Shown in pieces: positions 13,342 to 24,732 of a DNA stretch of 64,000 nucleotides. This stretch comes from Congeria kusceri (taxonomy: Eukaryota; Mollusca; Bivalvia; Myida; Dreissenidae), in assembly GCA_027627225.1 (NCBI GenBank), contig JAPFQT010000393.1:62001-126000 (forward strand). The letters run 5' to 3'. Position 1 is the first letter of the stretch. Each line of letters begins with the position of its first letter. The position numbers and the translations under genes are program-made. Below the pieces are notes generated by a model, which was not told where the DNA came from, made no database searches, and saw only the letters and a list, made by a program, of their open reading frames with translations.

Positions 13342-13800
13342 TTAATACTTAAAAGACAAAATTTGCTATTTATCTTTTATCTTCAGTGCACCACACTTTT
13401 TTAAACTCAAATACTTTTATTTTGCAATGTATTCAACTTTATTTCTTTGTGGGTCATAACAAACAATATTGAAATGTTTGAATTCAATGTCTATTATTAT
13501 TGGCCAGAATGACTTTTATGAGGTTTGACTGTATTTTTAATTAGTATTGATTAGTATCTATAAAGTGTCTTTAAATTTTCGGGTATTTGTTTTGCTCTTG
13601 TCATTCTGAATTATGTTGGTTATTGCGGATCCATTATATTATATTCTTGCATTGGTGTATAATTTTGTTATTACTGGGTATATTTAAAGTTGGACGTTTT
13701 AGTTCTATGTATTTTAATCAGTAGAAAGTAAATTTAATTGCTCATAGAATAATGGCATGTTAAAAATGCATGTGTAAGTAATTTCCTATCTGCAAATTAG

Positions 13801-13985
13801 GAAATTAAATTGGAATGAGAAAGCAATTGTTAACTCACTAAAGCTTAACCACAGATCCATTAACACATTGTTCTTTAATATATCGTTGGCACAGTGAAAC
13901 CAGTGATACTCTGACCCTTTCAGTTGAAAACAATGCAAATAACTTTAGTGGAAATAATATGCCATAAAATCATTTTATGGTCCAA
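13801..13985 (+). repeat. Diverged duplicate of 26098-26265
   Basis: Shared blocks in the same order are GAAAGCAATTGTT, CTTTAATATATC, TTGGCAC, ACCAGTG and GAAATAATATGCC. Both copies are anciently diverged and neither holds a recognisable gene. Confidence 0.6.
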
Positions 13986-14499
13986 CAAAAAACAAATGAA
14001 GTTTAAAACAAATTAGTATACTGTACTCTGTCTTAAACAATGTCAAAACGTTTAAATCGAATTTCCATTATTATTGGTTAGGATCAGTTGTGTTTGACTG
14101 TTCTGTAAATGTGGATATTTGTGTGGTGAAAGTTTGCGAATTAAAAATAAAATAATAACGCAAAAACCCTAAAACTGAATTTCGCAAAATACTGATTTGA
14201 ACAACTTAATAAGGCATGAAATCTAGGTCCATTTCTTGGCGTAGCTGTTTAACCCAACTTCTGACCTAACTTAATATCCAATCAAATGTTGTGAAAATTT
14301 CCCGCAAGTAGTCCTGATGAATAAATCATAAGTTTGCAAATTTATGGAAATTCCCCCTACACTAGTCATAAATTAGAAGGTGCAACATCCCAACAATATA
14401 GGAGACAGATTTGTAACAAGTTTGGAAACTGATGGCAAATTTAATAATGGAATAACACAGTTCGCACAAAAATGAAAACTTATTTATAAGCAATGCTTT

Positions 14500-14771
14500 G
14501 TTTGTTTGGATTTTTTGCCGTATTCAACTGTATATAACTGCGGTCAGTTAACTTACTCACACTGTTCCTGGGTAAGCTGGTTTACCAGTACTAAGTGCAC
14601 ATAATTGTGCCAGTAACTGACAACTACTTGAATCAGAGGTAGAGGGAGAATGGCCGTAGAAATAATTTCATGACCAATCCCCACACAAGTTATTTGGCCG
14701 GGCTGGGAATCGAACCCGCGATCCTCGGATTTGTAGTCCAGCGCTCTACCAACTGAGCTAGCCGGCCCGGC
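14500..14771 (-). mobile_element. tRNA-derived SINE, full length, with target duplication
   Basis: On the minus strand a tRNA-like head (14771 to about 14698) carries a good A box (TAGCTCAGTTGGTAGAGC) and B box (GGTTCGATTCC). The anticodon position reads ACA (Cys-like), but the T stem is mispaired. A body of about 200 bp and an AT-rich tail with CAAACAAA follow. The copy is flanked by a 15-bp direct repeat with one mismatch (14485-14499 and 14772-14786, TATARGCAATGCTTT), as expected from LINE-driven insertion. The family name is not certain; bivalve SINEs such as RUDI or the V/Meta-domain types are candidates. Confidence 0.85.
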
Positions 14772-14799
14772 TATAGGCAATGCTTTTTGCAGAATTTTT

Positions 14800-15575
14800 C
14801 AACAAAAAATCTTGGCTTATAGATCGGTCGGTTGGGTGGGTGGGCGGTTGGGCGGCAGGCGGGCGTTACGATGTTGTTAACAATTTGCGTTAAGTTTCAT
14901 ATTCTTGTCATATTTTAAAAGTTCTTGGTCAATCTTCATGAAACTTTAGAGAAATGTTCCTTGGATGGTCCTCTACCAAACCTGTGCAAATGGTTCCGCT
15001 TCTCTTCACAAGATGGCCGCCAGAGCTAAAAATATAATTATGTATAAACGCCATTTTCTTCTAAACCTATGGCTATATTTTCAAATAATTTTACGCAAAT
15101 GTCCATTTAGTGTTTCCTTTACCAAACTTATTAAAGTGGTTCCGCCTCACCTTACAAAATTGCCACTAGCGCTAAAAATTGAATTAAAGTTTCGTATTCC
15201 TGTCATATTTTCTAAAGTTCTTGGCCAAACTTCATGAAACTTTACAGAAATGTTCCTTGGATGGTCCTGTATCAAACCTGTGAAAATGGTTTTGCTTCAC
15301 TGCACAAGATGGCCACCAGAGCTAAAAATAGAATTATGTCTAAACGCCCTTTTCTTCTAAACCTATGGCCAGATTTTTAAATAATTTTACACAAATGTTC
15401 ATTTAGTGATCCTCTACCAAACTTATTCAAATGGTTCCAATTCACTGCACAAAATGGCCACTAGAGCTAAAAATCGAATTTGCGTTAAAGTTGTGTATCC
15501 CTGTCATATTTTCTAAAGTTCTTCATCAATCTTGATGAAACTTTACACTCTACCATACTTCTTCACCAACATAGA
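14800..15575 (+). repeat. Dispersed repeat with about 150/300-bp internal units
   Basis: It begins with a GGTCGGTTGGGTGGG-type GC-rich tract and then repeats the series TTCATGAAACTTTA..GAAATGTTCCTTGGATGG, CAAACCTGTG, ACAAGATGGCC.CCAGAGC, AAACGCC.TTTTCTTCTAAACC. At least three rounds are visible. The layout matches the hairpin-headed families but I see no clear head hairpin. Confidence 0.65.
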
Positions 15576-15767
15576 CTTGTACATGTACCCCCATCGGCAA
15601 AATAAAAAATCCGGCTTTAATGCGGTTTCCGCATTTGTCTCTCGTTAAATGATGTGACATCTAATGTTCATGTTTAAGAGCAATAATTTCATAGTTTTGC
15701 AATGATGTGGATGAATATACTTTTTCATAATTGACTTTCTTTTTATATTCGTACATAATAGGCACAG

Positions 15768-16028
15768 TGACTCTATAAATAGTACTTGTATCTAAAACAA
15801 TTCTCCCACAAGAGGGATGCTGTATATGTATTGATAAGGCCAAATGACCCGGCGCTTGCTCAACTGCAGGTCAGTGTAGGGTCAAACTCTCTCCCTGATG
15901 ACTCTATAAATAGTACTTGTATCTAAAACAATTCTCCCACAAGAGGGATGCTGTATATGTATTGATAAGGCCAATGACCCGGCGCTTGCTCAACTGCAGG
16001 TCAGTGTAGGGTCAAACTTTCTCCCTGA
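15768..16028 (+). repeat. Recent 131-bp tandem duplication
   Basis: Units 15768-15898 and 15899-16028 are almost identical; the differences seen are one deleted A (CCAAATGACC to CCAATGACC) and one C/T change near the end. The unit contains ACCCGGCGCTTGCTCAACTG. No function is recognised. Confidence 0.85.
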
Positions 16029-16779
16029 TATAAAATGCAAGTGTTCAGTTGAATAGTAGAGAGACTTGAACAATAACAATGTCAATATATTCTTTACAAC
16101 TAGAAGAGGTTATATCTATATTTAAGTTTACTGAGTAAACTTAAACAGCCGCCATTATGATTGGTTTTAAATGAAGTGGTAATTGGTGATTATTGCATAT
16201 GCATTTTTGATGTTTTTATTGATTCAAATACTATTTGGCCACAAGTCAGATATAACACTAATAAACAATGACTCATTTAAATTGGCCGTTATGGTCTGTC
16301 CTGTCCAGTAATTAAACCCTCTTGACTCGTCACAAATTTGCGGATGCCTGAACCAAATATTCGAGTGTGCGATGATTTTGTTTGCACCATGAAAAGACTT
16401 GTTCATATTTATCAAGCTTTTATACATGTTCGATCATTCTGTTACACCGAATGTCGGAGGTAAAATTTCCGGATACGGGCATAGGATTTTCGCACCACTG
16501 CTTATGTTAAAATATTTTCACGAAGATATATACGAGGACTGGCCATGGTTGTCTCTTCTAACTCCTTAAGTTCAAATTCATAATTAGGCCAAATTTTTGC
16601 GCTATAGTAATCACCTTGCTGTCTGTCCATCTGTCCACATTTGTCATGTTTTTCCTTCATAACTTTAAAAGCTTTTAAGCTATTAGCTTGAAACTTCATA
16701 GGTAGATAGATCCCATTGAGGAGAAGTGCAGTGCACAAAAAACGTTACTCTGCTTTTCATAATTCTGGAGTTATTGCCC

Positions 16780-16990
16780 TATACCACATCAGAAAGATAA
16801 ATCGGTGTTTATATTAGCTGATAAATAATGATAATGTGAAAATTATTTTGATTCCATTGTGACCTCATTTTTCTGCAACTACAATTCAAAGTATATTTTT
16901 ATTATTATTTTTTGGGGTTGTTTATTGATAGTTAAAACAATTTTGTTCTTTGTCTATAGAAAACACTGTGCATGTCATGTTATAATTTTT
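16780..16990 (+). repeat. Decayed partial copy of the palindromic repeat family (see 24026-24335)
   Basis: It matches the second half of the family: CATCAGAAAGATAA, GATAAATAATGATAATGTG, AAAATTATTTTGATTCCA, then TTGTTTATTGATAGTTAAA and TTTGTCTATAGAAAA. The first palindrome is missing. Confidence 0.5.
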
Positions 16991-17054
16991 CTTACATCAT
17001 TAAAGAAAATGGCATATATAGGGAAATTCTGTGTGAATGCAACTCCCACTACAG

Positions 17055-17198
17055 TCTCTAATGGATTTTCTTGAAACTTCAGTGTGTTTTTCACCTTTGG
17101 GGTCTCTAATGGATTTTCTTGAAACTTCAGTGTGTTTTTCACCTTTGGGGTCTCTAATGGATTTTCTTGAAACTTCAGTGTGTTTTTCACCTTTGGGG
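17055..17198. repeat. Three perfect copies of a 48-bp unit
   Basis: Copies start at 17055, 17103 and 17151 (TCTCTAATGGATTTTCTTGA...) with no mismatch seen. The 48-bp length (16 codons) keeps frames open on both strands. A block GGATTTTCTTGAAACTTCAG-like is typical of the mollusc repeats here, so a non-coding origin is likely. Confidence 0.9.
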
Positions 17199-17532
17199 GA
17201 AAGGTTGCTGGGTCGTTCAGCTGGAGAATTTTAGAAAGAGTTATAACATGTTTATATTCTACTTTGTGTAATAAAACCTTAATCAATTGTTTTGCGACAA
17301 ATGGTAACATAGATGAACTTAGTTTGATAAAAAAAAATGTTTTTTTTTTTTAAAGCTTACATTCTGAGGGTAATTTTAAGGTCAAAATAGAGTAAAAATA
17401 TATACTGTTCAAGCAGGGGAATGGGGTCGAATTTCGGCCCCAAATTGGCCCTTAAAAACACTGAACTTGTCTTCATTGTTGAGGGTAACGTGTATTTGTG
17501 AATGAAGATGGGGATTTAATATTTGTTAATTG

Positions 17533-17923
17533 CCCGAAAAAGTGTATTTAATACACATTTAATGCTGATTCAACGCTGCGGTATTGGCTCCGTATATTTT
17601 CTGCGTTTAATACGCGTTTAATACACTGAAAATTCAAAAACAATACATTAATTACAGAAATAAAGTGTATATTTTCTGCATTTAAAGTGTATTTTTCTCC
17701 TTGAAAAAAATACCCTTGAGTGTATTTAAAGTGTATTTTATGTGTATTTACTAGTGCATCAACACACTTTTTTGTAAAAAATGCTGAAAAAAGTACAGAA
17801 AAAAATACACTTAGTGTACTAAAAGTGTATTTAATGTGCATTTAATGCAGAAAAATTACAGTGCCTATGCCGCAGTGTCTAATATGCATTAAATGTGTAT
17901 TAAATACTCTTTTTCGAGAAGGG
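17533..17923. mobile_element. Non-autonomous element with about 30-bp terminal inverted repeats
   Basis: The left end (17533-17567) reads CCCGAAAAAGTGTATTTAAT + ACACATTTAATGC. The right end reversed reads CCCTTCTCGAAAAAGAGTAT + TTAATACACATTTAATGC, almost the same after a short offset. The interior is full of GTGTATTTA motifs on both strands. No transposase frame is present and no clear target duplication was found, so the exact ends are uncertain. Confidence 0.7.
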
Positions 17924-17931
17924 TGTTTGGT

Positions 17932-18160
17932 TGACTGTATAGAAAACAATTGACAAAGACCTATATAATAGCGTAAGACAAGAATTATTGTCCCATGACG
18001 TAAAACAGCTCGCAATGCACGAGCATATTGCTCCCTTCATGGTCATTTTGTTTAGTAATTTGTTATTTCGTAAAGTAATTTGCCAGAAGTATTCCTCCAT
18101 TATAAACAACAATGGACAAACATAGCATTAGCCAGTAAATAATTTAAATGTCCTCACTAA
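17932..18160 (+). repeat. Diverged duplicate of 30145-30335
   Basis: Shared blocks are ACTGTATRGAAAACAA, TGACAAAGACCTATAT, CAGAATTATTGTCCC, GCTCCCTTCATGGTCATTTT and AACAACAATGGACAAACA, in the same order and strand. Confidence 0.7.
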
Positions 18161-18224
18161 TTTACCCAAGTTATATCAACAACATTAACAACCACCTAAT
18201 CATCTAAAATACAACCACCACCAC

Positions 18225-18482
18225 ATCCACTACTAATTCTGATTCTGCTGCTGCTACTACTACTATTACTACTACTGCTGCTGCAGCTACTATTGCTACT
18301 ACTACTATTACTACTACTGCTGCTGCAGCTACTATTGCTACTACTACTATTACTACTACTGCTGCTGCTGAAGCTACTACTACTATTACTACTACTGCTG
18401 CTGCTACTACTGCTTCTGCTACTATTATTGCTACTATTACTAGTGCTGCTGCTGCTGCTGCTACTACTTCTAGTACTACTAT

Positions 18483-18542
<60 letters not shown>

Positions 18543-18662
18543 TATTACTACTACTACTACTATTACTTATGCTACTATTACTTCTACTACTATTACTACT
18601 GCTACTACAACTACTACTACTAATACTACTACTATTACTACAACTGCTATTACGGGTACTCC
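18225..18662. repeat. Long trinucleotide tract (ACT/GCT)n
   Basis: About 430 bp of CTACTACTG/CTACTATTA triplets with interruptions. The apparent long poly-Ser (minus strand) and poly-Leu (plus strand) frames are artefacts of the triplet repeat. Confidence 0.95.
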
Positions 18663-18699
18663 GCTTCAGCAATAAAAGAACATCTACATATCTTATATC

Positions 18700-19470
18700 G
18701 AGACCTTGCTAGGGATTGCATATGGGGAACGTGGGGTCAAGGTCAAGGTCAATGTTACTAAAAATAGAAAAACGGTTTCCGCTCAATAACTTAAGAATGC
18801 ATTGAGTTATTTTTTATGAAACTTAAAACATACATACCTGATATCGAGACCTCACTTGCAATTGCGTATATGGTCATGGTCAAGGTCACTGGTCATGGTC
18901 AAGGTCATGGTCAAGGTCACTGTTACTAAAATAGAACAACGGTTTCCGCTTAATAATTGAGAACGCATTGAGATTTTTTAATGAAACTTTATAAATATAA
19001 ATATATACTTTATATCAAGACCTTGCTGTTACTAAAAATAGGAAAACGGTTTCTGCAAAAAAAACGCTTTGAGATATTTTAATGAAACGTAATACATAGA
19101 TACCTTATATTGAGACCTCGCTTCGAATTGCATATGGGGTGGGTGGGGTCAAGATCAAGGTCACTGTTACTAAAAATAGAAAAACGGTTTCGGCTTAATA
19201 ACTTCAAAATGCATTGAGATATTTTGATGAAACGTAATAGATACCATATATTTAGACCTCGCTTGGAATTGCATAAAGGGTGGGTGGGGTCATGGTCGAG
19301 GTCACTGTTACTAAAAATAAAAAAAGGTTTCCGCTCAATAGCTTGAGAACACATTGAGATATTTTAATGAAACTTTCATACATAGATATCTTAAATCTAG
19401 ACCTCGCTTGGGATTAAATAGGGGGTGGGTGGAGTCAATGTCGAGTTCACCATTACTAACAATTTTATTA
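18700..19470 (+). repeat. Tandem array, unit of about 125-170 bp, five rounds
   Basis: Each round contains ATATCGAGACCT(C/T)GCTTG, GGGTGGGTGGGGTCAAGGTC, CACTGTTACTAAAAATAGAA, ACGGTTTCCGCT.AATAACTT, GCATTGAGATATTTTAATGA. The same unit type occurs at 930-1110, 5100-5230 and inside 20200-20400. Confidence 0.75.
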
Positions 19471-19960
19471 TTCAAGTGCTGACTTTAATGCATTTCGAAA
19501 AGTGTGGTATTCGTGGAATTTCTATGTTTCTTGTTTGACAAAAATAATGCCAGTAACTCTGACATGCACAAGAAAAGTCAAGCATGCCGTCTTGCAACAG
19601 CTCTTGTTCTTGTCTGTTTTTGGTGGCTGGCGGCAGCTTTGGTCTTATAACATTTATTCTACATGCATATTGACCTTGTTTTCAGTCTCGTTGTTATTGA
19701 TTATGCAATTCATATGGCTGGCATCGAATACAAAATCTGTATTCGAATATTCGCTTTTTTGTTCAATTGAATATTAGAATATTTGCATAGATTCATATTT
19801 ACTACATTAAGCTTTGTGACCCAGTTAACACCATGTAAATAATCATACAGAGTTTTAGTATATATCATCGCTGTATCTTCATTAGCAAATCGCAATATCA
19901 TATTAATGTGTTAATGCCATTGAGCATAAACCACTGAGGTCCCATGTTAAGTGTTGTTTT

Positions 19961-20655
19961 TAGCTCACCAGTCCTGAGCACAATGTTCTCATGGTGAGCT
20001 TTTGTGATCGCCCATTGTTCGTTGTCCATGCGTGCGTGTGTCCGTCGTCAACTTTTCAGTCAAACAACATCTCCTCCTAAACCACTTGGCAGATTTTCAC
20101 CAAACTTCACAGGTATGATCATTAGGTGACCCTCTTTCAAAGTTGTTCAAATCGTTACGGTCCGCTTCATATGTAGGTCACCAACTTTAGATTTGCACTT
20201 TCTAACTCGAGAATAAATCTTCATACATAGATACCCTAAAACAATACTTTACTTGGGATTGCATTTTGGGTGGGTTGGTTGGGGTCAAGGTCGGTGACTG
20301 TTATTAAAAATAGAAAAAAAACAACAGATTCTGCTTGATAACTCGAGAACAAATTGAAATACATTACTGAAACTCAGTTTATAGATACCGTTTAGCGAGA
20401 CATTGCATGAGATTGATGAAACTTTATAGACTTTATAACCCAATAATCATCAAACTTGCTCAGAACATTTGTCCCAATGAGATCTAAGACAGGTTCGAAA
20501 CCGGGTCACATGGGGTCAAAAAGTAGGTCACCAGACCAAATTGAAGAAAAAGCTTGTGAACACTCCGGAGGCCACATGCTTAGCCAAATCTTCTTGAAAC
20601 TTACTCAGAACAATTTAGTTCCTTAGCTCCTCAGTTAAGCGACCTAGAGCTTTAT
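19961..20655 (+). repeat. Family 1 hairpin-headed element, short composite copy
   Basis: The head AGCTCACCAGTCCTGAGCAC...GTTCTCATGGTGAGCT carries a 4-base insertion. The body mixes family 1 units (ACTTGCTCAGAACATTTGTC, GGGTCACATGGGGTC) with the 18.7-kb unit type. The tail ...CTCAGTTAAGCGACCTAGAGC has lost part of its complement to the head. Confidence 0.7.
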
Positions 20656-21235
20656 GGCTTTATTTATTATTTACAAAAACAAGTATAGTAGATTAAAACA
20701 AATCACACATCTACAATATATTTTATGTTGCAATTATAAGAAGCTACAGTTATGTTTGAGAGTGCATATAATACATTATTATGGAAACAAAGTTCCGCCT
20801 GAACAATAAACTTGCATGGAAAGCAGTTCCCAAATTAGCGACTGAAAGTGTTGTTTTCGCCTTTATCTTTATTTGTTTAAACATTCAAAATATCATTGAA
20901 CACAGTTTACTTATTTCAAAAATAGATGCTTAGCAATAATAAACAAAAAAAAAATGATGTTTGACGATGTATATAACACGTACAAAATTTAACAAAGTTC
21001 TGACTAAGCAGCAAACGACACAAATTCAGGTACTTATATTTGCGTGTACCTGATTAGCGAACTCATCTTAGTGTTAAAAGTACAGCACTAAAATAAGAAC
21101 TCCTACAGTATTACCGCTACGACTCCCAGCACATACAATTTAGTGACTGGGAAAGGTTTTTTTTACACAGATAATTTCTCATCTCCACAAAAATCTATGG
21201 GCTTTAAAAAAAATATATGGGATTTCCTCTGATTA
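20656..21235. other. No gene seen
   Basis: AT-rich, with no recognisable repeat or exon. Confidence 0.45.
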
Positions 21236-21452
21236 TACTTGTATGGGGATTGATTATGAAATTATTTCTACAGCCATTCTCCCCCTTCCTCTGATTCAAG
21301 TAGGGCAGTTGTCAGTTACTGGCATAAGTATGTGCACTTAGTACTGGTAAACAAGCTTACCCAGGAAAAGTGTGAGTAGGTTAACTGACCGCCGTTATAT
21401 GACTGAAAAATACTGTTGATTACAGCGAAAAATCCAAACAAACAAACAAACA
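21236..21452 (+). mobile_element. SINE copy lacking its tRNA head
   Basis: From ACTTGTATGGGGATTG to AATCCAAACAAACAAACAAA it matches the body and tail of the minus-strand SINE at 14500-14771, including TGTGCACTTAGTACTGGTAA and GGTTAACTGACCGC. The tail carries four CAAA repeats. The 5' truncation fits incomplete reverse transcription. Confidence 0.8.
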
Positions 21453-22169
21453 GCATGGGTTTCTTAGTCACAAACAATTCTATCTATTCTATTGTGTTCT
21501 GATATGATATAACTGACCTCAATCGCTATACATCGACTATCTCCAGAATGCTCTGTAAAACTCGACCGCTACTGCATAATAACTGCTAAACTGTGATAAA
21601 ATATGATGATGACCAAGTAAAAAATAAAATGAGTAATAAACATTCCCTACTAAACAAATTTGCTACTTGACAAATTTACGTTTACATGAGTCGCGATAAC
21701 AAGATGAATAGGTAAGGATTGGATTTTTTCTACTCGGCTCCACTTGTGACCCAAAAAATTCATTCATTAATAAATTAGGACGCCGCACACCATACTATTA
21801 TATTTTTTTCCGCGAGTACAGTCATAATTTGATCTTACATAGAAAATTGTTAACTTAAATATTCCCACGATGTCATGTTCTAATCATATTCAGTATCATA
21901 ATGATTACCATTTGACAAATTAAACGTTATTCTGAAAGGCGTTTTTAACTTTCGCGTAGTGGAATCTGCCTGGCCTAAAGCTTTTAGGATCATAGTTCTT
22001 CGACTGTTCGGCTCTGAAATAGCAGTACCTTTAGTTGTTCTGTGAACAGCTAAAAAAGGAAAACTATAACTACGTGTAATTTGTCAATAGAGGGTATTAT
22101 CTCGTTATTGATTTCTGGCACACTAAGATTTTAACAAAACCTATCAAATACTTATTTTAAAAAATAACA

Positions 22170-24732
22170 GATCAATAACTGCCAATTATTTGGAAATTAG
22201 AGCTTGTCAGTGTACCGAAAATAGTTGCGTATTTCATAAATCTAGTTGTCAGTTTTTGGTTGTTGTCGACTAAGACATGTTATTTGTCTGCATTCAGATG
22301 CCTTCAGAATGTCTGAACAGATTGTGAATGAGTGATTTATGGTCAGAGGGATAATTGTATATAAGTATTTTCATAATTATGTACAAAATTGCCAACACCT
22401 TGAATGCTACCTTTGTGCTTTGATGTCCGCACTATTAGCTCTGGTCTCACAAAGGCAGCTAGCTTCACTGAATAATGTTTCTATACAAAGGCAGATCTTT
22501 AGAAGTGGTTGCATAATTGTTTGGTATTCACTTCATATTCATTATGATTGGAAAATAAGTGGCAACATTTGTAGCTTTATCCATGTGCATTGGAAATTGT
22601 GTTATTATCATGTCATGTCACAGTATTGTACATCACTTGTAGCAAATCAAATATAATTAACTTATAAATAATAAGTCAAATTTTCTTCAATTTAGCAATT
22701 AAATTACTAGTATTTTCATTTTTGGGGGTTTCTTAAAAAATGTTGTTCTTGCTTTTTGTGGACAAATTCAGTAATTTAGGGAGTGTACTGTTGTATCATG
22801 TCTTTCTTTATGCATGGAAAAACATCTGTCATAAATAATATCATGACCCTAACCCTGTGATGGTGTAGTATTAGGAAAACATCAAATTCTGTGGCATGGC
22901 AAATCAAGCTAATTTTATGTTCAAGTTGTTATAGCTCAACCAGTGTATCTGTTCCTATCCTTCTAAGACATACATTTCTTTGTTATTGATTTGGTACTGT
23001 CTGCCGAGATGATGTGTGTATTATTACTCATAAGGCTTAAAAAAAATTATGTATATTTCAGGTTACCTGACCTACCCTAAAAAAAATTCCCAACCCTAGA
23101 ACATATTATTGTGTTTGTCAGATATTTTTTTGTTGTATCTATCTTTTTCCAATAATTATATGTTTTTTGGATAAATAAGTGTTTTGTTTGGACAGCATCC
23201 ACTTCAAAACAATGTTGAAGGATATTACCAGTATGTTTTGAATATTCATTTAGTTTTTAGAATGTTGAGACTGTTGGCGGAAGCCAACAGTCTTTTGAGA
23301 GAGGAATGTCCAAAACAGGTATCGCCAAAAACTACTTCTTTTCTTTGCAGGCTATTAATCAGTAAATCGAAACCAGAAAGAGGCCTTTTTCAAAACAGCA
23401 AAATTTCAAACCTGTTTTCTTACATTTAATTTTAAAGATTTAAGATAATTTATGTACTATGTATTATAATGTGTATATCATGTAATTTTGTACAATTAGA
23501 TTTTCTAAAAAAACTAAATATATTAAAATTGTAACTTTAAACTAATGACATCATTACTTTCGCTATTTACTTATATGTAACCAAAATATTTACCTGAGTG
23601 CCCTGGAATAAGACCACCAAATTAATGCACTACATCGGTTATTTTTGACTAGTTGCGGAAGCCATTTTTCTTGTTACCGATTCAAATTCTGAATACTTTG
23701 ACAACAAATTACTGCAGTTTGTTAATTTTAAACTGTGCCATGGACAATTGAGATCTTGCATCGTATGATCTATTTTCACTCATTTGGCTACGAACAAAGA
23801 TCTATAAATACACATGTTTATTTATGGATCTTTGGCTACGAAGCACTTACAGTTGGTGCTCCCAACTACTAAGCTTCATTGGTTATTCTGGCCCGTTGCA
23901 GATTGACCTGGCATGTATATAATTCCGTTTGCATAAGATAATAAGCTCGAAAAAATACGTGTTTGTTACTTACAAATTAGTTTTTATTATGATGTTGTAT
24001 ACTTAAGAAATAATTTCATTGTTAACGTTGTTTATCACCCAATAAACAACGATTTGGAGTTCTGATGATTAGGATTTAAACCACATGGGCATTAGACCAA
24101 GTAGTTTAATAGCCTCACATCAGAAATAACAGAGTTGCTTATTGGATGATAAACAACGATAATGAGAAAATTATTTTGATTCTAACATGTTTTGACATAA
24201 TATTTTTGCAATTGTTTTTACTATGCTCTGCTCAGAATAGGGACTTCTTTTTGTGTTTTTTATTGGGTAGTTTAACAACGATAATTTTGTTCTTTATCTC
24301 TTGAAAAATTAGCCAGTATCATGTTAGAATATTGAATTAAGAAGCCACATTATAACGTTTAAAGGGGGAGAATTTAAGATTTTTCCTTATTAGCAAAAAT
24401 TCACTCATTATTCACATGCTTTTAGTTTCTTTGTTGCCGACCGTCTTTCTACACTGTCAGCGTTTTGATTGAATCTTAAGTTGACCATTTACACACACAA
24501 AAAACCCTTCCTACCTACCTGCCCTTTTTTTACGCCTAAAGAAAACGTATGCCGTGCTAGAATGAGAGCTTAATTTGCTCTTCTGATAATACAGACTCTC
24601 TGATAATACAACAATATGATGGCTTAATGTATAGTACCCTTTAGATTGATAAATGAATATTTTTGTTACGTAATTTCCTCCACTAACTTCTGACATTTAC
24701 TGCTTGTCTCATTCATAGATGTGTGCAATTAA
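22170..24732 (+). repeat. Segment duplicated at 39640-40645 (interrupted)
   Basis: Blocks 22170-22580, 22680-23030 and 24590-24732 match 39640-40055, 40130-40470 and 40515-40645 in order (for example CTTTAGAAGTGGT, AATAAGTGGCAACATTTGTAG, CTGTCTGCCGAGATGATG, CTCATTCATAGATGTG). The present copy is longer because 23050-24580 is extra, including the palindromic repeat at 24026. No conserved frame is kept between the copies, so the open frame at 22339-22656 is not supported as a gene. Confidence 0.65.
24026..24335 (+). repeat. Palindromic dispersed repeat (MITE-like), + copy
   Basis: CGTTGTTTAT...ATAAACAACG is a 10-bp perfect inverted repeat at 24026-24051. A CTGATG...CATCAG inverted pair and a second TTATTGGATGATAAACAACG follow, ending near ATCATGTTAGAAT. 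Relatives are at 36179-36480 (minus), 41195-41450, 45010-45820 (split) and 16780-16990. Confidence 0.65.

Noticed and set aside
14698..14771. Possible functional tRNA-Cys (minus strand)
   Set aside because: The T stem is mispaired, the ACA anticodon is unusual, and the sequence is the head of a SINE with body, tail and target duplication.
11729..17198. Regularly spaced arrays that might suggest CRISPR
   Set aside because: Units are contiguous without unique spacers and the DNA is eukaryotic; these are minisatellites.
18196..18712. Long poly-Ser and poly-Leu reading frames on the two strands
   Set aside because: They are translations of a trinucleotide microsatellite; there is no other protein character.
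22848..22860. CCCTAACCCT telomere-like string (also about 40280)
   Set aside because: Only one or two repeats, and it lies within a duplicated segment.
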